From JBHHYU01 sp046757725 (GTDB taxonomy: Bacteria > Desulfobacterota > Binatia > UBA9968), in the NCBI GenBank assembly GCA_046757725.1, contig JBHHYU010000135.1, positions 1-6,214 on the forward strand: 6,214 bases of DNA. The letters run 5' to 3'. Below, piece by piece: positions 5,663 through 6,214 of this stretch; the stretch's first letter is position 1, and each line of letters starts with the position of its first letter. The position numbers and the translations under genes were made by a program. Under the pieces are notes generated by a model. It did not search any database. It was not told the origin of the DNA and was given only the letters and a program-made list of their open reading frames with translations.

Positions 5663-6214
5663 TTGCGTTTATCTAAAGGTATCCATCTCCCCTCCCTTAT
5701 TGCTTTAACCGTCGTCTGTTATTGCATCTTTTTCTATGGCTTGGGTCACTACCCGCTTTGGGATCCCGACGAAGGACGAGTCGGTGAGATTGCTAAGGAG
5801 ATGGTGGCCTCCGGGAATTGGGTTACCCTTACTCACAACGGCCTTCCCTACTATGACAAACCGGCACCCTATTTTTGGTTGTTGGCGCTAGGGATCAAAC
5901 TCTTAGGCCTAAACGAACTCGCTGTCCGATTGCCGTCGGCCCTGGCGGCAGGCCTGACTATTGGGCTTGTTTATCTGTGGGGCTGCGTTTCTGGTGGATG
6001 GAAACGAGGTCTATGGGGAGGGCTCGTTTTGGCTACCTCTATAGAGTTTGCTGCCCTGGGCCGTTTCGCCAAGATGGATATGCTCTTCACATTCTTTTTT
6101 TCTGCAGCTCTGTTTTGTTTTCTTTGGTGGAGGAAACACGGTAGCACCAGAAGGTCGATCTGGGCATTTTATCTGGCGCTCGCTCTTGCCTCTCTCACCA
6201 AGGGACCTGCCGGC
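5663..6214 (+). CDS. PMT/ArnT-like membrane glycosyltransferase, N-terminal part
   Basis: The frame is open from TTG 5663 to the window edge, 184 codons without a stop. It begins a multi-pass GT-C glycosyltransferase of the PMT/ArnT type, which moves sugars from polyprenyl-phosphate donors to lipid or protein acceptors outside the inner membrane. The first membrane helix spans about 10-28, followed by the periplasmic DPDEGR (34-39; Asp/Glu of the catalytic loop), the REM-like KEMVASGNWVT, and YYDKPAPYFW (63-72). Further helices lie at about 73-82, 92-107, 117-131 and 140-156; RFAKMD is at 134-139 and TKGPAG at 179-184, a motif usual in these enzymes. An in-frame TGA, the hydrolase stop, lies 6 nt upstream, so no earlier start exists; no ATG or GTG precedes the first helix. 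GAAGG lies 12 nt upstream, weak, so coupling to the preceding gene is likely. Donor and acceptor are unknown; the C-terminal part is missing. Confidence 0.9.
   Translation, partial: MRLSKGIHLPSLIALTVVCYCIFFYGLGHYPLWDPDEGRVGEIAKEMVASGNWVTLTHNGLPYYDKPAPYFWLLALGIKLLGLNELAVRLPSALAAGLTIGLVYLWGCVSGGWKRGLWGGLVLATSIEFAALGRFAKMDMLFTFFFSAALFCFLWWRKHGSTRRSIWAFYLALALASLTKGPAG

Noticed and set aside
5657..5665. Readthrough fusion of the hydrolase with the glycosyltransferase through TGA
   Set aside because: The two frames match, but hydrolase and transferase each have complete family ends and a plausible TTG start follows; no recoding element is visible.

Overview
The window is a bacterial chromosomal segment of roughly balanced base composition, densely coded, with no tRNA, rRNA, CRISPR array, transposase or phage structural gene visible. 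The c-type cytochrome fused to an FTR1 permease, and an ArnT/PMT-like membrane glycosyltransferase, suggest a Gram-negative, respiring bacterium. Nitrospirota, Methylomirabilota or Desulfobacterota would fit, but this is an impression from protein style and not a firm assignment.

Left half (1-3336), iron homeostasis. The 3' end of a bacterioferritin gene (iron storage, + strand) runs tail-to-tail into a large minus-strand gene for a cytochrome c-FTR1 fusion (iron uptake); the two stop codons overlap by 4 bp. The FTR1 gene is second in a minus-strand pair whose first gene encodes a small Com-like zinc-ribbon protein (6-nt gap, GTG start, probable translational coupling). Divergent from this pair is a DtxR/MntR-family metal-dependent repressor. 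The spacer holds two interlocked promoters, one per direction, with an imperfect 23-bp dyad (2613-2635) that overlaps the repressor promoter and the start point of the zinc-ribbon/FTR1 promoter. The simplest model is metal-dependent repression of both the uptake operon and the regulator itself.

Middle (3337-4852). A short minus-strand gene of about 90 codons encodes a protein of unknown function and has its own good sigma70-type promoter. It is divergent from a tandem-domain universal stress protein gene with a strong Shine-Dalgarno and a leader of about 110 nt that can form a hairpin near its 5' end. A 105-bp spacer with a long-range inverted repeat follows the stress gene.

Right end (4853-6214). 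A Nit-type carbon-nitrogen hydrolase (probable deaminated-glutathione amidase or omega-amidase class) is followed after 3 nt by the TTG-started beginning of a PMT/ArnT-like glycosyltransferase, which runs off the window. This pair looks like a separate transcription unit or a continuation of the stress-gene unit; no function linking it to iron is evident.

The most interesting part is the compact iron module: storage, cytochrome-linked uptake, a zinc-ribbon partner and a DtxR-type regulator with an unusual primary metal site, under one shared operator.
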